This document shows, piece by piece, positions 61,099-64,000 of a stretch of DNA of 64,000 nt. Every line of letters begins with the position of its first letter. Positions within the stretch are counted from its first letter, which is position 1. Made by a program: the position numbers and the translations under genes. Under the pieces are notes generated by a model. The model had not been told where the DNA came from. It ran no database searches and saw nothing but the letters and a program-made list of their open reading frames with translations. Source of the DNA: Sphingobacterium detergens (GTDB taxonomy: Bacteria; Bacteroidota; Bacteroidia; Sphingobacteriales; Sphingobacteriaceae); assembly GCF_003610355.1 (NCBI RefSeq), contig NZ_RAPY01000004.1:248001-312000 (forward strand). The letters run 5' to 3'.

Positions 61099-64000
61099 AT
61101 GAAATCAAAGCTTTTCAGAAGAGGGCCCTGTGCGCTTATTCCCTTTGCTTCCATGGCAATATTTTTGTCACCGGGACTATCATTGGGGGTAACTAAAGGC
61201 GATGACAGAGGTATCTATCATCAAATTAATCAAGAAGAATCGGAAATCAGAGGTAAGGTTGTTAACAAAGATAATTCCCCCTTGCAGGGAGTTTCTATAA
61301 GTGTAAAGGGAGCCCCTGGCCGGAGTACACAGACTAACGATAAAGGTGAGTTTATGTTGAAGGTACCTGCGAATGCAACATTAACTTTTTCTTCCATTGG
61401 TTACGCTGGGCAAGAGGTCAAACTTGCTGTAAATCAAAAGACAGTACAGCTCACCTTACAATCGAACGAGTCACTTATGGATGAGGTCGTCGTTGTGGGC
61501 TATGGAACACAACGAAAAAGTGATTTAACAGGTTCCGTGTCTTCCATTAACGCGAATCAAATTAATGCATTCCCCTTGGCAGGTACTGCACAAGCTTTAC
61601 AGGGAAGAGCGCCTGGGGTCTCAGTGACCAGCACAAATGGAGAGCCCGGTAAAGCTCCTCGCGTACGGATTAGGGGCGGTAGTTCTATCAATGCGAGTAG
61701 TGATCCATTGTATGTGGTTGATGGCTTTCCTGGTAGTTCGGCCCCCGCTCCCGAAGATGTCGAATCTATCGAGGTGTTAAAAGACGCTTCTGCAACAGCT
61801 ATTTATGGCTCCCGAGGTGCCAATGGAGTGATCATGATAACAACGAAAAAGGGACGTTCGGGCAAACCTATTATTGAATTAAATAATTCCTTTGCTTCAC
61901 AGAAAGTAGGGAAGCGCCTTTCGCTATTAAATGCGTCGGAATTTGCCTCCTATATTAACGATACCTATAAGAATGCTGGGAACAATAATCTACCATTTAA
62001 AGATCCGGGGTCCCTGGGTGAAGGAACCGATTGGCAGGACCTTATTTTTAGAAATGGAAACCAGTTGAATAATCAAGTGTCCGTGTCGGGAGGCAGTGAC
62101 AATATCAGATATTATACTTCCGTCAGTCATTTTGGACAAAAGGGAACTGTGATCAACTCGGATTTTAGAAGACTTTCCGGGACTTCAAATTTAGAGATGA
62201 AGGTTTCTGATCGCATCAAAATCGGAACAAGACTACTGTTTAATCGCAATAAATTAAACGGTGTAAGAACACAGGAAGGAAGTAGCGGAACGACAGGTGC
62301 GGGTGTGATCTCCGCAGCCTTGCGTTTTGAACCTACACAGGGAGTTTACGATGACGAAGGAAAATACACCTTGAAGCAGTTCGGTGACCCGCATGACAAT
62401 CCGGTGGCTGCTGCGATGGAAAGGAAAAACGAAGTGATTACAGATCTGTTTCAGGGGAATGGATTTGTGGAGTTGGGGATCCTCAAAAATCTGATCTTTC
62501 GCAGCACCTTCGGTGTACAGGTCAGCAATCAACGTACAGGTAATTATGTCTCAAAAGAACTTGTCGAAGGAAGAAATTTCGGTGGAGTTGGATCGATCGC
62601 GGCACATAAAAATACCAATTTGATCAATGAAAACTTCCTGACCTATACGCAAACCATTCACGAAGACCATAATCTGAATGCGATGGCTGGTTATTCCTAT
62701 CAGAGTTCTAGAAATGAAACCTGGCAGGCCAATAATCGAAATTTCATTTCAGACAGCTTTAGCTATTGGAATCTAGGTGCTGGTTCCAATTATCAAAATG
62801 CATCTTCGAATCTTGAAGACTGGGTAATGTCTTCATTTTATGGACGTTTAAACTACAATTACAAAAATCGTTACTTTATTACTGCTACAGGTAGGTATGA
62901 TGGCTCCTCGAAGTTTGGTGACAACAATAAATGGGCTTTCTTTCCTTCTGGGGCGCTTGCCTGGAACCTGAGTCAGGAGCCGTTTATGAAATCGATCGAT
63001 TGGCTGAGCAATTTAAAATTGCGAACAAGTTATGGCGAAACCGGAAACTCGGAAATTGGTTCCTACCAATCCTTGGCTAGATTTTCACCTACCTTGACAA
63101 CAATGGGCGGAAGTCCAGTTAACGCAGTGCGCCCCACAAATGTCGCCAACCCGAATCTGACTTGGGAAACGACTAAACAGACAGATGCCGGATTGGATAT
63201 CGGTATTCTAAAGAGCCGAATCAACCTATCAGTAGACTATTATTACAAAAAAACGATCAATCTCTTGTATCAGGTGCCACTGCCGCTCTATTCAGGTTTT
63301 ACTACGGCGCTCCAAAATGTGGGAAGTGTACAAAACAAAGGTTGGGAATTTGGTTTGCAGACAACCAATCTCAACAGTGCCTTTGGATGGAAAACAGATT
63401 TTAACATCAGTTTCAATCGCAACAAGATTTTGCAGCTTCCTGGAGGCGAGATTCGATATAATACGATCCCTGGTCACATGCTTTCAACGGATTCGCAGTT
63501 GCTACGCGAAGGAGAGGTACTCGGCGCATTTTTTGGATGGGTGACAGATGGAATTTATCAGCAGGGCGACGATTTTAGTGCACAACCAAATAAGAAACCT
63601 GGAGATATTCGCTATAAGGATTTATTTGGGCGCGATAAAAATAATCAATTGATCGCCGGTGCTAATGGTGTTGTCAATGCTGACGATCGTACGATTATAG
63701 GCAATCCAAATCCTGATTTCACCTTCGGTTTTAACAATGATTTTAAGTATAAGAATTTTGATCTGAATATTTTTATGCAAGGAAGTTATGGCAATGATAT
63801 GTTGAACATCACACGAATGGAACTCGATTGGATGGCCGGAAAAGGAAATGCGACAAAGGATGCACTACGACGCTGGACACCCGAAAATACCAATACTGAC
63901 GTACCAAGGGCAAGCTCAACCAACAATCCCGAAGTTTCCTCGCGCTGGGTGGAAGATGGCTCTTACCTTCGGTTAAAGAATCTTGCTCTTGGCTATAATT
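61099..64000 (+). CDS. Second SusC/RagA TonB-dependent transporter (3' truncated by window edge)
   Basis: The ATG at 61099 opens a frame without stop to the window end (967 codons). The N-terminal region (MKSKLFRRGPCALIPFASMA) is basic and then hydrophobic, as in a long signal peptide. It is followed by a carboxypeptidase-regulatory-like domain (SEIRGKVVNKDNSPLQGVSI), VVVVGYGTQRKSDLTGSV (TonB box and linker) and a plug domain with DPLYVVDGFPGSSAPAPEDVESIEVLKDASATAIYGSRGANGVIMITTKKGRSG. The barrel continues past position 64000. It is a second outer-membrane SusC; its SusD should follow beyond the window. The substrate is unknown. Confidence 0.93.
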   Translation, partial: MKSKLFRRGPCALIPFASMAIFLSPGLSLGVTKGDDRGIYHQINQEESEIRGKVVNKDNSPLQGVSISVKGAPGRSTQTNDKGEFMLKVPANATLTFSSIGYAGQEVKLAVNQKTVQLTLQSNESLMDEVVVVGYGTQRKSDLTGSVSSINANQINAFPLAGTAQALQGRAPGVSVTSTNGEPGKAPRVRIRGGSSINASSDPLYVVDGFPGSSAPAPEDVESIEVLKDASATAIYGSRGANGVIMITTKKGRSGKPIIELNNSFASQKVGKRLSLLNASEFASYINDTYKNAGNNNLPFKDPGSLGEGTDWQDLIFRNGNQLNNQVSVSGGSDNIRYYTSVSHFGQKGTVINSDFRRLSGTSNLEMKVSDRIKIGTRLLFNRNKLNGVRTQEGSSGTTGAGVISAALRFEPTQGVYDDEGKYTLKQFGDPHDNPVAAAMERKNEVITDLFQGNGFVELGILKNLIFRSTFGVQVSNQRTGNYVSKELVEGRNFGGVGSIAAHKNTNLINENFLTYTQTIHEDHNLNAMAGYSYQSSRNETWQANNRNFISDSFSYWNLGAGSNYQNASSNLEDWVMSSFYGRLNYNYKNRYFITATGRYDGSSKFGDNNKWAFFPSGALAWNLSQEPFMKSIDWLSNLKLRTSYGETGNSEIGSYQSLARFSPTLTTMGGSPVNAVRPTNVANPNLTWETTKQTDAGLDIGILKSRINLSVDYYYKKTINLLYQVPLPLYSGFTTALQNVGSVQNKGWEFGLQTTNLNSAFGWKTDFNISFNRNKILQLPGGEIRYNTIPGHMLSTDSQLLREGEVLGAFFGWVTDGIYQQGDDFSAQPNKKPGDIRYKDLFGRDKNNQLIAGANGVVNADDRTIIGNPNPDFTFGFNNDFKYKNFDLNIFMQGSYGNDMLNITRMELDWMAGKGNATKDALRRWTPENTNTDVPRASSTNNPEVSSRWVEDGSYLRLKNLALGYN

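Overview
The window looks like a chromosomal segment of a Bacteroidota bacterium, most likely Sphingobacteriaceae (Sphingobacterium/Pedobacter type). The reasons are low GC, SusC/SusD pairs, DUF4980-GH32 and tandem DUF1080 proteins, DUF2480, many AraC and LytTR regulators, and promoters of the -33 TTTG / -7 TAnnTTTG type. No rRNA, tRNA, CRISPR array, integrase or intact insertion sequence was seen. The genus is an inference.

Layout. 0.0-7 kb: small accessory genes (GNAT, Nudix, a WG-like secreted protein), a candidate small RNA near 3.0 kb, an AraC-MFS pair and a two-gene unknown operon whose second gene seems frameshifted. 7-10.4 kb: a membrane protein with a LytTR-like tail, then a translationally coupled RNA ligase/HD-Pnk pair that should form an RNA end-healing and sealing system. 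10.7-15.7 kb: folK-like, CPBP protease, DUF2255, LytTR, Crp/Fnr and DUF2199 genes. 16.2-21 kb: tandem-DUF1080 hydrolase plus a Tat-exported Gfo/Idh oxidoreductase (3-keto-glycoside chemistry), then a secreted GH32 fructanase. 21-23.5 kb: HxlR/flavodoxin-fold reductase and SDR/AraC pairs. 24-29 kb: a complete trans-4-hydroxy-L-proline catabolic operon (epimerase, D-hydroxyproline dehydrogenase, deaminase, alpha-ketoglutarate semialdehyde dehydrogenase). 29-35.8 kb: a convergent peptidase operon (Xaa-Pro aminopeptidase, DPP IV-like, M1) with a divergent AraC regulator. Together these would release and burn hydroxyproline from collagen-like peptides. 36-40.7 kb: fabF/TetR and a SufR-like regulator facing a superoxide dismutase operon. 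40.9-47 kb: a two-component system, cydAB and a diheme cytochrome. 47.3-64 kb: an S1 sulfatase, then a polysaccharide utilisation locus (GH3, GH144-like, SusD, SusC) suggesting beta-1,2-glucan use, its membrane-tethered propeller/LuxR regulator, and a second SusC running off the window end.

The most unusual signal is a four-copy family of roughly 65-nt transcription units (about 14.93, 21.02, 23.66 and 35.98 kb). All lie on the minus strand in intergenic DNA. Each has a TAnnTTTG -7 box and a TTTG/CTTG -33 box exactly 20 nt apart, an AGTGTR-N5-TACACW palindrome inside the promoter spacer, an invariant 30-nt 5' segment, and an intrinsic terminator with an invariant C-rich 13-nt loop. Flanking DNA is unrelated between copies. 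I interpret these as a multicopy regulated small-RNA family. Other structured intergenic DNA includes an 11-bp tandem/inverted repeat at 48.9 kb, a 16-bp perfect palindrome over the sod promoter, and ATACC/TGAGCTCA repeats inside the hydroxyproline operon.
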